64,000 nt of DNA from Bradyrhizobium nitroreducens (GTDB lineage: Bacteria > Pseudomonadota > Alphaproteobacteria > Rhizobiales > Xanthobacteraceae), in the NCBI RefSeq assembly GCF_002776695.1, contig NZ_LFJC01000003.1, positions 5,115,525-5,179,524 of the forward strand, given 5' to 3'. Shown here piece after piece: positions 51,771 through 60,772 of this stretch. The first letter of the stretch is position 1, and each line of letters begins with the position of its first letter. Position numbers and translations under genes: made by a program. The notes beneath the pieces are model-generated. The model ran no database searches and was not told the DNA's origin. It saw only the letters and a program-made list of their open reading frames with translations.

Positions 51771-52811
51771 TTAACGCCTGGGTAATCCTAACGCGGAACC
51801 AACATCTTTCGATTGACGCGCAGGAATCGACGCCTCGGTCTCCGCGCTGAGATATTGCAGCCAATTGCGGAAAAGTACCGCCGCCGCGCTGCCGGCGTCG
51901 ATATCGGCGCGCAAATTCAGCCCGGGCAGCTCGTTGGTGAGCGCAGGGTGGCGCTGGTGCGCCGCCTTCTTCTCGAAGCGGGCCAGCTTCTCTTCCGTCG
52001 CTGCGTCAAAATAACCCACGGGCAGGCGCGGATAGTTGTCGCGCTCCCGCGCAAGGTAGCGGCCGATGTCGCGCAGATATTCGCGCTGGAGCGACAGTGC
52101 GTCGTATTCCGGATGGCCCTGGAAGAACACGAAGCGGCTGGCATATTGGCGAACGAAAACGTCGACGCCGGCCGTCTCGGAGCGTGTCAGCACCTGATAG
52201 CCGGCCTGCACCAGGTCGCTCTCCGCGATCTCGTTCAGACGCGAATGCGAGACCTTCAGCGGCGCCGGCGCGGCGTGCGTCATGGAATCGCTCGTCACGA
52301 CATCGCAATCGAAGATGCCGTGACATTTGGCCGGCAGCCGCCGCCGTGCGATGCCGTCCAGATGCAGCACCGCCGCATGCGCAGCAAGGCACGACCAGAT
52401 CGTCGAGCGCGTGTTGGCCTTGGCCCAGTCGATGAGCTCGGTGAGGTCGCGCCAATAGGGCTCCTGGTCGAGCTCGGGCGCGACCGGCTCCGCACCGGTG
52501 ACGATCAGCCCGTCGAACTTCTGCTTCTTCAGATCGGACAGATCGGAATACTCGCTCTCGACATGCCACCGCGCTTCCGGCGAGCGCTTCACGCTCGGAA
52601 GCGAGAAGCAGTGGAAGCGGATGCGGCACGGGCCTGCTGCGGCCTGGAGCAGCTTCATGAACTGCCGCTCGGTCGCCTTCAGCGCCGGATCCGGCATGTT
52701 GTTGACGAGCCCGATCGTGAGCTCGACGCCGTGATCCCGCGCGAGATCTCGCTCGGTCGGCACCAGCGCCGGGCTCGAGATGACTTGATCCTTGTCGATC
52801 AAGATCGTCAT
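51771..52811 (-). CDS. metA: Homoserine O-acyltransferase MetA (succinyl/acetyl)
   Basis: First step of methionine synthesis: acylates homoserine. The 346-residue protein has the glutamine-amidotransferase-like MetA fold: GLVNNMPDPALKATERQFMKLL in outline, nucleophile Cys141 in STIWSCLAAHAAV, the catalytic His in FFQGHPEYDALSL with the following Glu. Acyl specificity cannot be fixed from sequence; MetA homologues can use acetyl-CoA or succinyl-CoA. Follows metY by 12 bp on the same strand. Confidence 0.9.
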   Translation of the reverse strand: MTILIDKDQVISSPALVPTERDLARDHGVELTIGLVNNMPDPALKATERQFMKLLQAAAGPCRIRFHCFSLPSVKRSPEARWHVESEYSDLSDLKKQKFDGLIVTGAEPVAPELDQEPYWRDLTELIDWAKANTRSTIWSCLAAHAAVLHLDGIARRRLPAKCHGIFDCDVVTSDSMTHAAPAPLKVSHSRLNEIAESDLVQAGYQVLTRSETAGVDVFVRQYASRFVFFQGHPEYDALSLQREYLRDIGRYLARERDNYPRLPVGYFDAATEEKLARFEKKAAHQRHPALTNELPGLNLRADIDAGSAAAVLFRNWLQYLSAETEASIPARQSKDVGSALGLPRR

Positions 52812-52823
52812 TGGCGCCGCCGC

Positions 52824-54125
52824 CTACTCCGCGGCCTCGAGGCGCGCTGACCGGCAGGCCTTGTCGAGCGCCTGGTCGATGTCCTCGATGATGTCGGAGA
52901 CATGCTCGATGCCGATCGACAGGCGAATGGTCTCCGGCAGCACGCCGGCAGCGCGCTGCTGCTCCGCCGACATCTGGCGATGAGTGGTCGAGGCCGGATG
53001 GCAGGCGAGCGACTTGGCATCGCCGATATTGACGAGACGCGTGATCAGCTTCAGCGCATCATAGAAGGTCTTGCCGGCCTCCATTCCGCCCTTGATGCCG
53101 AAGGTGAAGAGCGAGGAGGCATTGCCGTCCAGATACTTCTGGACCAACGGGTAATACGGACTATCGGCGAAGCCGGTGTAGTTGACCCAGGCCACGCGCG
53201 GATCGCCGCGCAGGAATTCGGCGACCTTGCGGGCGTTCTCGACGTGGCGCTCCATGCGCAGCGCCACGGTCTCGATGCCCTGGAGCAGCAGGAAGGCGTT
53301 GAACGGCGACAGCACCGAGCCCATGGTGCGCTGATAGACGCTGCGCGCCCGCTCGATATAGGCGGTCCGGCCGAAGCGCTCGGCGTAGACGAGGCCGTGA
53401 TAGGAGGCATCCGGCTTGTTGTAGGCCGGGAAACGCTCGGCATGCTTCGCCCACGGGAAATTTCCGGAATCGACGATGGCGCCGCCGAGCGTGGTGCCGT
53501 GACCGCCCAGGAACTTGGTCAGCGAATGCACGGCGATGTCGGCGCCGTAGTCGAACGGCTTGAGCAGAATCGGGGTTGCGACGGTGTTGTCGACGATCAG
53601 CGGCACGCCATGCGCATGCGCGACCTTGGCCAGCGCCTCGATGTCGCAGACATTGCCGGCGGGATTGCCGATGGTCTCGGCGAACACCGCGCGGGTGTTC
53701 TCGTCGATCAGCTTCGCGACTGCATCCGGTCCGTCGCTCTCGGCGAAGCGGCCGGTGATGCCCTGCCGCGGCAGGATGTGCGAAAGCAGCGTGTGCGTGG
53801 TGCCGTAGAGCTGCGGCACGGAAACGATGTTGCCGCCGTGATCGGCGACGTTGACGAAGGCGAAATGCAGCGCCGCCTGTCCGGTCGCGACCGCGAGCGC
53901 GCCGACGCCACCTTCGAGCTGGGCGATGCGCTTCTCCAGCACCGCGCTGGTCGGATTGGCGATGCGGCTGTAGCGAAAACCCTCGGCCTCGAGATTGAAG
54001 AGCGCCGCGCCGTGATCGGCGCTGTCGAAGGCGTAGGCTGCAGTCTGGTAGATCGGCACGGCAACCGCGTGCGTGGTGGCTTCGGGCTCGTAACCGGCGT
54101 GAATAGCGATCGTCTCGTTGCGCAT
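52824..54125 (-). CDS. metY: O-acetylhomoserine (thiol)-lyase / sulfhydrylase MetY
   Basis: PLP enzyme making homocysteine directly from an acyl-homoserine and sulfide. The PLP lysine is in AVHSLTKFLGGHGTTLGG; other Cys/Met-metabolism motifs are YQTAAYAFDSADHGAALF, RIANPTSAVLEKRIAQLEGG, and DNTVATPILLKPFDYGAD. ATG 54125 (MRNETIAIHAGYEPE) has GGAGG upstream and gives 433 residues; the frame extends further upstream without support. A hairpin that could mask the SD lies in the leader (54182-54225). Confidence 0.93.
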   Translation of the reverse strand: MRNETIAIHAGYEPEATTHAVAVPIYQTAAYAFDSADHGAALFNLEAEGFRYSRIANPTSAVLEKRIAQLEGGVGALAVATGQAALHFAFVNVADHGGNIVSVPQLYGTTHTLLSHILPRQGITGRFAESDGPDAVAKLIDENTRAVFAETIGNPAGNVCDIEALAKVAHAHGVPLIVDNTVATPILLKPFDYGADIAVHSLTKFLGGHGTTLGGAIVDSGNFPWAKHAERFPAYNKPDASYHGLVYAERFGRTAYIERARSVYQRTMGSVLSPFNAFLLLQGIETVALRMERHVENARKVAEFLRGDPRVAWVNYTGFADSPYYPLVQKYLDGNASSLFTFGIKGGMEAGKTFYDALKLITRLVNIGDAKSLACHPASTTHRQMSAEQQRAAGVLPETIRLSIGIEHVSDIIEDIDQALDKACRSARLEAAE

Positions 54126-54181
54126 CGTGCCACCTCCGCGTGGGCGGGCCGCACTTATTGGCCTGGAATGAGGCATGTGCG

Positions 54182-54225
54182 TTGTCCGCCTCGCCCGTGT
54201 TAGAGGCAGGTGGTAAAGCGGACAA
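54182..54225 (-). promoter_or_regulatory. Leader hairpin upstream of metY, possible SD-masking structure
   Basis: On the minus strand TTGTCCGC pairs with GCGGACAA (arms at 54218-54225 and 54182-54189), an 8-bp perfect stem, with an alternative inner stem GCCTC/GAGGC. The loop contains CCACCT, exactly complementary to the AGGTGG of the metY ribosome-binding site 60-75 nt downstream. I do not recognise the consensus of a known SAM riboswitch. Confidence 0.4.
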
Positions 54226-54329
54226 TAATTCGCTTAGAGATCGAGGAAGTAACCCTAACCGTTGTTGGCGAATTGGCTGAAATTCGGGTTAAAGCAGATT
54301 AATGAATTTGCACGCTGTGCCGCGACAGC

Positions 54330-54541
54330 GATGGTGCCATCCTTCTCCCCTTGTGGGAGAAGGTGGCATAGGCGGCCTTCGGCCGCCGTTCTTAAGAACG
54401 CCGAAGCGGAGCTTCGGCTATGACGCCGGATGAGGGGTATCCATCCACACGCGAGCTCGTGGAGAGATACCCCTCACCCGTCTCGCCGCTCTGCGGCGAG
54501 CCACCCTCTCCCACAAGGGGAGAGGGTGAAAGTACCCGCCA
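54330..54541. repeat. Intergenic repeats between metY and the amidase
   Basis: CCTTCTCCCCTTGTGGGAGAAGG (as CCTTCTCCC and GGGAGAAGG, near 54342-54364), CGGCCTTCGGCCGCCG, and CCCTCACCCGTCTCGCCG with CGGCGAGCC and CCCTCTCCC...GGGAGAGGG form a cluster of hairpins. They belong to the same dispersed class as those at 35013 and near 50800. No gene. Confidence 0.6.
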
Positions 54542-56125
54542 CTACGCCATTCTTTCCCAGAGGCGATGGGTGAGCACCCCGGCCCGCTTCTCGATCGCGG
54601 CTGCCGCATCGAGCGCGAGATCCTCGCGATAGCGCCCGGCAATGAGCTGCACGCCGATCGGCTTGCCATCATGCAAGGCCACCGGCACCACCGCGCCGGG
54701 CAGGCCGAGCACGTTGATCGCCGAGATGAAGCGGATCTCGCCCCAGAAGATCTCCTGCACACGCTCGGCGCTGACGGTGTCGTCGCGCGGCCCTGGCGTC
54801 GGCTTCACCGTGGTCGGCGCCAGCACCACCGGATAGTCCTCGAAGAACAATTGCCAGGCGCGGATGTGGCCGCTGCGCGCGGCAGTCGCCTGCATCCAGG
54901 CTTTGAGATCGAGCACATTGGCCTTCGCCTTCATGCCGCCCCAGGCCTTGTGGAAGTCCTCGGAGGTGACCTTCAGCATGCCGGCCTCCTGCATCACCAC
55001 GGTCTCGTTGGTGATGATGTCGCACCAGGTCTGCCAGACGCCGTTGATGTCGGGCACCTCGACCTCGCTGACTCGGTAGCCGGACCGTTCGAGATGGTCG
55101 GCGGCCTGGCGCAGCGCCGCGGTGACGGACGGATCGACCTCCATATCCTCGGGAATCTTGGCCAGCGCCACCTTGATCGGCCCCTTCGGCTTCTCGCCGA
55201 CCAGCGGCGCCGGCACCCACCAGGGATCGCGGGGATCGCGCTGGCTCATCGCCTCCAGCGCGAGACGAACGTCGGCGACGTGGCGCGCCAGAGGCCCCTG
55301 CGCCGACATCAGATGCGCCAGCATCGGGCGCTCGGCCGTTGCGCTTGCGTTGAATGCGGGGATGCGCCCCTGGGTCGGCTTGATGGTGGCAACACCATTG
55401 CAATGCGCCGGCCAGCGCAGCGAGCCGCCGATGTCGTTGCCATGGGCGATGGTGCCGATGCCGGCGGCCACCGCCGAGCCCGCGCCGCCCGAGGAGCCGC
55501 CGCAAGTGATATTCGGGTCCCAGGGATTGATCGTCAGCCCGTGCAGGGGATTGTCGGTGAAGCCGCGAAAGGAGAATTCCGGCGTGTTGGTGAGCCCGAT
55601 GACGATCGCGCCTGATTTCTTCAGGTTTCGCACCACGGGCGCATCCGACGGGGCGATCAGGCCCTTGTTGGCGGGCACGCCGTTGAAATTCGGCCGGCCC
55701 TCGTAATCGACGTTTTCCTTGATGGTGATGGGCACGCCGTGCAGGAGACCGAGCGCACCTCCCCTGGCGCGCTGCTTGTCTGCGGCATGCGCGGCCTTCA
55801 GCGCCTCCTCCGAGAGATCGACGACGACCGCATTCAGCTTCGGATTGACGGTGCGCATCCGGTCGAGATGCGCTTCGACGGTTTCGACCGCGGAGATTGC
55901 GCCGGAGCGGATGGCAGCGGCGGTCTCCACCGCCGACCATTGCCAAGCCGGTCCCTTGGGACGGCGCGGTGAAGCCGGCCTGCGCGGGGTGGCCTTCTTG
56001 GCACCCGGCTTCTTCGCGCCCGACTTCGCAACGACGCCCTTCCGGGCGGGAAATGTTCTGCGCGATGTTTTCGTCGCCGACTTTTTCTTGGAAGCAATCT
56101 TCTTCGCCGCCGCCTTCTTCGCCAC
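54542..56125 (-). CDS. Amidase-signature family hydrolase with a Lys/Arg-rich N-terminal tail
   Basis: About 527 residues. The amidase domain begins near residue 60 (WQWSAVETAAAIRSGAISAVETVEAHL in outline) and contains the Ser-cisSer-Lys set: Lys in VPITIKENVDYEG, Ser cluster in TCGGSSGGAGSAVAAG. Fatty-acid amidohydrolase, nitrilase-linked amidase or GatA-like functions are all possible; this is not GatA of a GatCAB operon. Unusual: residues 1-57 are basic and Ala-rich (22 Lys/Arg, blocks AKKAAAKK, KKKSATK, AKKPGAKKA, PRRPASPRRPK), like histone H1 tails. GTG 56125 has AGGAGGTG, a strong SD that decides the start. Confidence 0.86.
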   Translation of the reverse strand: MAKKAAAKKIASKKKSATKTSRRTFPARKGVVAKSGAKKPGAKKATPRRPASPRRPKGPAWQWSAVETAAAIRSGAISAVETVEAHLDRMRTVNPKLNAVVVDLSEEALKAAHAADKQRARGGALGLLHGVPITIKENVDYEGRPNFNGVPANKGLIAPSDAPVVRNLKKSGAIVIGLTNTPEFSFRGFTDNPLHGLTINPWDPNITCGGSSGGAGSAVAAGIGTIAHGNDIGGSLRWPAHCNGVATIKPTQGRIPAFNASATAERPMLAHLMSAQGPLARHVADVRLALEAMSQRDPRDPWWVPAPLVGEKPKGPIKVALAKIPEDMEVDPSVTAALRQAADHLERSGYRVSEVEVPDINGVWQTWCDIITNETVVMQEAGMLKVTSEDFHKAWGGMKAKANVLDLKAWMQATAARSGHIRAWQLFFEDYPVVLAPTTVKPTPGPRDDTVSAERVQEIFWGEIRFISAINVLGLPGAVVPVALHDGKPIGVQLIAGRYREDLALDAAAAIEKRAGVLTHRLWERMA

Positions 56126-56364
56126 CTGGCACCTCCTGAAATGAAGCGGCGCGAGGTTACGGAGCTGGATCAGGGCTGTACAGGTGCGTTTCTGCATGGC
56201 GCGTTGGCGCAAGCCGCCAATGCGACCAATTGTCGGCCATCCACGCGCTGCGCATGATTGCACCGGCATGCGGCATGTGGTCGGCGGATTGCGCGTGCCC
56301 CGGAGCGTCGGGCCGAGTGCCCCGGCCCGACCGATCCCTGGCGCGTTCGGCAGCTGCCGTCGTG

Positions 56365-57942
56365 CTACGCGATCTCGTTCGATCTTTGAATGAAGGCGAT
56401 CTCGAAATGCATGCCGTCGGGCCGAGTGCCAAAATGTCCGCCCCAATAGAATCCATGCTTGTTCGCGATCGGGACCAGCTCCCGGACGGAGCCGCGATTG
56501 CCCACGAGGACCGGCCGAGCTCCCAACGGATTCTCGTCGGCGTTGATATCGAAGGCGCTCCCGAACGCGTGGTTGCTCAGTTGCGTGGTCGATCCCCGGA
56601 TGAAGCGAGGCACGAAGGAGCCGTCATATGCCAGAATCCTGTCCAGCAGATTCGCCCGCTCCCAGTCTTCCCAAAGCGCCTTCAGCTGCCCGGCGGCGAG
56701 CCTGTGGAATTGGATCGAAGCGGGAGCGTGCGCCCCCAGAGCCTTCCGCAATTGCGGGATAGGAACGCTCACGATGTTGTCCCGCACCCACGTCCCGAGG
56801 ATTCGAATGTTTTCGCGATTGTCCGGACGGGGCTCCGAGACGAAGTTGAACGCGCCGAAAACGGCCTGCCTCGCCGCCGTGTTTTCGAGCGGCGGAAAAT
56901 CCGGCCGCGGCGGGAAGTTCGAGCCCGTCATGTCGGAGGAAGGCTCTTCGATCAGCTCGAAGCCGAGTTGCATGGCCTTGATGATCGTTTGTCGACCGGC
57001 GACACCGTCGCTCGTCAGTCCGTTGGCTGCCTGAAACGCGCTCGTCGCTGCCTGGGTCTTGTCACCAAACTCTCCGTCGAGACCACCCGGATCGAAATGC
57101 TGGCCTTGCAGGAAGCTCTGCCAGGCCTTGACGAGCGGTCCCTGCGAGCCCAGTCGAAGCGCCCGCATGGTGACGGGCCTCGTCGACTCGCCGGTCGACA
57201 AGGCTGGCGACAAAGCCGGCGCCTCCGCCAACGGCGCGAGCTCCGGTGCCGGGCCGCCGGCACCGCTCAGCAACATCGCATTGGTTGCGGCCCTTGTCGC
57301 GCTGAAGCCGCGCGATTGGGGTGTGATATTCGAGCTTTCGAACTGAGTATCGGTCACGTCAACCTCCTTCGAACTACTGGTGATGAAGCTCTTTGCAACG
57401 TTCAATGCGTTGTTCCACCGATTAACCAGGCCCTTCCAGAACTTGCTCGTTTCGCTGCGCTTGGCGACATCCCGCTCGTACTGCTCGCGGGCAGTGCGCA
57501 TATCCTGCAAGAGCTCCAGCGTGTCGTCCTCGCGGGCGGCAACGAGCGCCCGGCCGGCGTCGTCGATCACGCCGCTATCGGGAACACCCAATGCTCTCTG
57601 GAGGATTCTCGCCGCGCCACGAGCCCCCCGATTGAAGCAGCAATCGCGCAGATAACACTCGATCGCCGGCTGTCTCGACCAGGTCGAGACACTGTCGGTG
57701 TAAGTGGCGATGATCTCGCAGGCTTGCCGCTCCGCCTCTTGAAACTGTCCGGCCTCGATGAGATCGGCCAGCATCCGTGCTTCCTCGGGATGGAAGCGCT
57801 CGTTGATGCCGGCGACTTCATACGCGCCTCCGCCGTCGTCGCTTGGCAGCTTGTAGACTGTAAGCCGCCCCTGCTTGTCGCGCCGAGCCTCGAAGCTGAG
57901 GATGGATGCTGCCATTCGCAGGCGGTCCGCAGGTGTGCTCAT
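56365..57942 (-). CDS. Three-domain peptidoglycan hydrolase: GH108-like muramidase, PG-binding domain, M15 peptidase
   Basis: 525 residues. Residues about 8-135 resemble GH108 lysozymes (candidate Glu18 in ILSFEARRD, then LRDCCFNRGARGAARILQRALGV). Residues 140-185 are helical. Residues about 262-325 are a PG-binding-1 domain (LRLGSQGPLVKAWQSFL, DGEFGDKTQAATSAFQ). Residues 450-516 are an M15/VanY-like metallopeptidase with SxHxxGxAxD as SNHAFGSAFD (His458, Asp465) and MHFE (His512). ATG 57942 with GGAGGG upstream sets the start. There is no signal peptide. Combining glycan and peptide cleavage suggests an endolysin or an exported anti-cell-wall effector. No phage genes surround it. Confidence 0.82.
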   Translation of the reverse strand: MSTPADRLRMAASILSFEARRDKQGRLTVYKLPSDDGGGAYEVAGINERFHPEEARMLADLIEAGQFQEAERQACEIIATYTDSVSTWSRQPAIECYLRDCCFNRGARGAARILQRALGVPDSGVIDDAGRALVAAREDDTLELLQDMRTAREQYERDVAKRSETSKFWKGLVNRWNNALNVAKSFITSSSKEVDVTDTQFESSNITPQSRGFSATRAATNAMLLSGAGGPAPELAPLAEAPALSPALSTGESTRPVTMRALRLGSQGPLVKAWQSFLQGQHFDPGGLDGEFGDKTQAATSAFQAANGLTSDGVAGRQTIIKAMQLGFELIEEPSSDMTGSNFPPRPDFPPLENTAARQAVFGAFNFVSEPRPDNRENIRILGTWVRDNIVSVPIPQLRKALGAHAPASIQFHRLAAGQLKALWEDWERANLLDRILAYDGSFVPRFIRGSTTQLSNHAFGSAFDINADENPLGARPVLVGNRGSVRELVPIANKHGFYWGGHFGTRPDGMHFEIAFIQRSNEIA

Positions 57943-58405
57943 CCAAAGCCCTCCGCAATCTGCCACGATCCAGCCAGCGCGGCTCTTCGTGGCCGTCATC
58001 GGCTCAAAACTGACGGTGCCGGAACAGGCGGCGCCGAGACTGGTCGCGCGCCGGCCTCGAGGCACACCAGGCCAAGAGGATCCAGCGCGTCCGCAACACG
58101 CATCGAGAAATGTCAGCCTACGCTTCGAGCTCACACTGCGTTGTGAAGTGCTTCACAATCGCCATGCGATCCGATGACGCGGCCAGCGTTGATGAGATCG
58201 CGTTGATGGCGTTGAGACGGATGCACGCCCTCTCTGCTTGCGATGGCGCGGGAGCGCGTTTCTGCAATGGGACAATCCGGACAGAAGGCCCCCCGGTGCT
58301 TCGCACCGACCTCTCCCGCAAGTGAGGCGTGGTGGTCGACACACCTGAAGCCATGCCGTTTGGTCCCGGTGGTCTCCGGGCCATAGTGGGATGCATTTTG
58401 GAGGC
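57943..58405. other. 463-bp gap between the peptidoglycan hydrolase and tRNA-Ser
   Basis: No convincing gene. It should hold the promoter of the hydrolase (upstream near 57960-58060). A short hairpin, GGTGCTTCGCACC, with CTCTCCCGCAAGTGAGG occurs near 58293-58327. Short ORFs here lack coding character. Confidence 0.4.
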
Positions 58406-58495
58406 TGGCGGAGAGAGTGGGATTCGAACCCACGGTACGGTTTCCCGCACACACGCTTTCCAAGCGTGCGCCTTAAGCCACTCGGCCATCTCTCC
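58406..58495 (-). tRNA. tRNA-Ser (anticodon GGA)
   Basis: 90 nt on the minus strand including CCA. Acceptor GGAGAGA pairs with TCTCTCC, the anticodon loop TTGGAAA gives GGA, with stems CACGC/GCGTG, a long variable arm (TGTGCGGGAAACCGTACC) of class II tRNAs, and the T-arm GTGGG-TTCGAAT-CCCAC. It reads UCC and UCU codons. Confidence 0.97.
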
Positions 58496-58688
58496 GGAGC
58501 GCCCTCTCTTGAAGGGGCGCCGATGATTTTGCAAGGGATCGTGGGGAAATCGGATGAATTTTCCATAACATATTGTATTCACAAGATAATATCTGGCGTC
58601 GCGAATGTCCTGGCGGGCGGGCCGGCTGAACCCTTGACGGGTTTGGCGCGACGATTCACGTGAGACCAGCAACCCGACTGGGGACGTC

Positions 58689-59030
58689 ATGACCATCCGC
58701 AGCACCATCGCCGCCCTCGGCCTGATGTCGACCCTAGGCTTCGCCTTCGCCGTGCCAGCCGCCGCCCAGGTCTGCACCCGCCAGGGGATCGACGTGAGCT
58801 GCGACGACGGGCGGCGCGGGGTGCTATCGGGCGACGCCATCCTCTGGCCGGACGGCACTCGCTCGAGCTCGACCCCGCATCAGAGCGTCATCATCGGCAA
58901 CAAGAGCTCGGTGCATGTCGGGCCCGGCGTGTTCGTCGGCCAGGGCAAGGGCGTGGTGCCGATGGACGATCCCAACGCGCCGAACAAGCGGCAATGTGCG
59001 ATCCTGGATGGGATTTCGTATTGCTATTGA
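58689..59030 (+). CDS. Small secreted hypothetical protein
   Basis: 113 residues. N-terminal signal peptide (IAALGLMSTLGFAFAVPAAAQ, cleaved after AAA). The mature part has two short Cys pairs (VCTRQGIDVSCDDG, and QCAILDGISYCY), pointing to periplasmic disulfides, and Gly-rich segments (HVGPGVFVGQGKG). I do not recognise the family. The SD-like GGGGACGTC precedes ATG 58689. Stand-alone gene between tRNA-Ser and otsA (convergent). Confidence 0.7.
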   Translation: MTIRSTIAALGLMSTLGFAFAVPAAAQVCTRQGIDVSCDDGRRGVLSGDAILWPDGTRSSSTPHQSVIIGNKSSVHVGPGVFVGQGKGVVPMDDPNAPNKRQCAILDGISYCY

Positions 59031-59080
59031 GGTGCGCTCTTCCTTCTCCCCTTGCGGAGAGAAGGGAGGAGCAAGCCGAA

Positions 59081-60535
59081 TTAAATCAACCGCACGCCCG
59101 AGATCGCCGACTTCAGCCAGCGCAACGCCTGCGGCGGCTGCGTGGCGACCGCGGCCTTCTCGGTCCGGCACTTCTCCAGCTCCGCGACGAAATCGGCCGA
59201 CCATTGCTGGATGGTGTGACCGCGCAGCTTCTTCATCATCGCGTCCCAGCGCATCTTGCGCTCGGTCAGCGGCATGGCGGCGGCGATCGCAATCGAGCGC
59301 GCCATGCCGTCGATGTCGTGCGGATTGACCAGCAGCGCGGCATCGAGCTCATTGGCCGCGCCGGCGAATTTCGACAGCACCAGCACGCCGGGGTCGGCCG
59401 GATTCTGGGCTGCGACATATTCCTTGGCGACGAGGTTCATGCCGTCATGCAGCGGCGTCACCACGCCGACCTGCGCGGTGCGGTAGAGCCCTGCGAGCAC
59501 GGCCTGGCTGAAGCCCTTGTTCAGATAGCGGATCGGTGTCCAGTCGACCTCGCCGTGGCGGCCGTTGACGTCGGAGACGAGGCGCGCGACCTCGTTCTGG
59601 AGGTTGCCATAGGCCTCGATCGCGCCGCGCGAGGGATTGGCGATCTGAAGCAGCGAGATGCTGCGCGCAAACTGCGGCTGCTCGGTCCAGAGCCGGTCGA
59701 ATGCGCTGATGCGGTTGACGAGGCCCTTGGAATAGTCGAGCCGGTCGACACCGATCGCAAGACGCTCGCCGTTGAGGCTGCGCCGCAGCCGCGACACGTC
59801 GGGATGCGAGGCGGACTTGGCGGCATAGGCCGCGAACTTCTCCGCGTCGATGCCGATCGGGAAGACTTCACAGCGCGTGCGGCCGTGCTGCGACAGCGCA
59901 ACGCCGTCCTCGACGGCGAGGCCGAGCTCTCCGCCGACATAGGAGAGGAAATTCTGCCGATCGTCCTCGGTCTGGAAGCCGAGCAGGTCGTAGGCGAGCA
60001 TCGCGTTGATCAGCTCGCGATGATTGGGCACGCCCTGCATCACAGCAGTGACGGGCCAGGGCGTATGCAGGAAGAAGCCGATGGGATCGTCGACGCCGAG
60101 ATCGCGCAGCTCGGCGCCGAGCGCGAGGAAATGATAATCCTGCACCCAGAACGCCGTTTTCGGCTTGCGGAAGCGCATCAGGGCGCGCGCCATGAAGGCG
60201 TTGACTTCGCGATAGCTGACATAGTCGTCGCGGGAGACGCGGATCAAATCGCTGCGCGAATGCAGCGCAGGCCACAGCGCCGAATTGGCGAAGCCCTCGT
60301 AATAGCCGCCGTAATGCGCCGCCGGCAGATCCAGCGTCGCGATCGCGCCCGAGCCCAGCGCTTCGATCTCGGCGAACGGCTCCTTCTGATGGCCATCACG
60401 GACTCGGCCCGAGGAACCCACCCAGATCGCGCCAGAATGTTCCACCACCGGCAGCAACGCCGCCGCAAGACCGCCCGTCATGGGCTCATTGGGTTTGCCG
60501 CGGGTGACACGATTTGAAACGACGACTAAGTTCAC
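59081..60535 (-). CDS. otsA: Trehalose-6-phosphate synthase OtsA
   Basis: GT20 glycosyltransferase joining UDP-glucose and glucose-6-phosphate to trehalose-6-phosphate, an osmo- and desiccation protectant. The N-terminus LVVVSNRVTRGK, GGLAAALLPVVEHSG, the acceptor/donor segments VQDYHFLALGAELRD and LHDGMNLVAKEYVAAQ, and EFAGAANELDAALLVNPHD-like KFAGAANELDAALL are typical. 484 residues. otsB and the MFS gene lie upstream, with 237 bp between otsA and otsB. Confidence 0.95.
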   Translation of the reverse strand: MNLVVVSNRVTRGKPNEPMTGGLAAALLPVVEHSGAIWVGSSGRVRDGHQKEPFAEIEALGSGAIATLDLPAAHYGGYYEGFANSALWPALHSRSDLIRVSRDDYVSYREVNAFMARALMRFRKPKTAFWVQDYHFLALGAELRDLGVDDPIGFFLHTPWPVTAVMQGVPNHRELINAMLAYDLLGFQTEDDRQNFLSYVGGELGLAVEDGVALSQHGRTRCEVFPIGIDAEKFAAYAAKSASHPDVSRLRRSLNGERLAIGVDRLDYSKGLVNRISAFDRLWTEQPQFARSISLLQIANPSRGAIEAYGNLQNEVARLVSDVNGRHGEVDWTPIRYLNKGFSQAVLAGLYRTAQVGVVTPLHDGMNLVAKEYVAAQNPADPGVLVLSKFAGAANELDAALLVNPHDIDGMARSIAIAAAMPLTERKMRWDAMMKKLRGHTIQQWSADFVAELEKCRTEKAAVATQPPQALRWLKSAISGVRLI

Positions 60536-60772
60536 AGGTCGTCCCCTCCTTCATTCCACCCGTTTAACTGCCGTTCATCAATATGGTTCCTGTCATGGTT
60601 TCAACCAATTGAAACCAAAATCGGGCATGCGCGTTGGAACTGGTTTCCCTCGCGGAACCCGACGATTTCGCTGCAAAAACAGATTGTGTCCTGATGATGC
60701 GCAGCACGCAGTGCGGCGCGCGACGGCGCCGTTCCCGAGGCTTCATGTCGGCGGCGTGGCGCTGCCTTTGTT

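Noticed and set aside
54126..54330. SAM-II or SAM-I riboswitch upstream of metY
   Set aside because: I compared from memory with the SAM-II consensus and found neither the conserved loop nor the downstream AAxxxGCUAA-type core; only a generic hairpin is reported.
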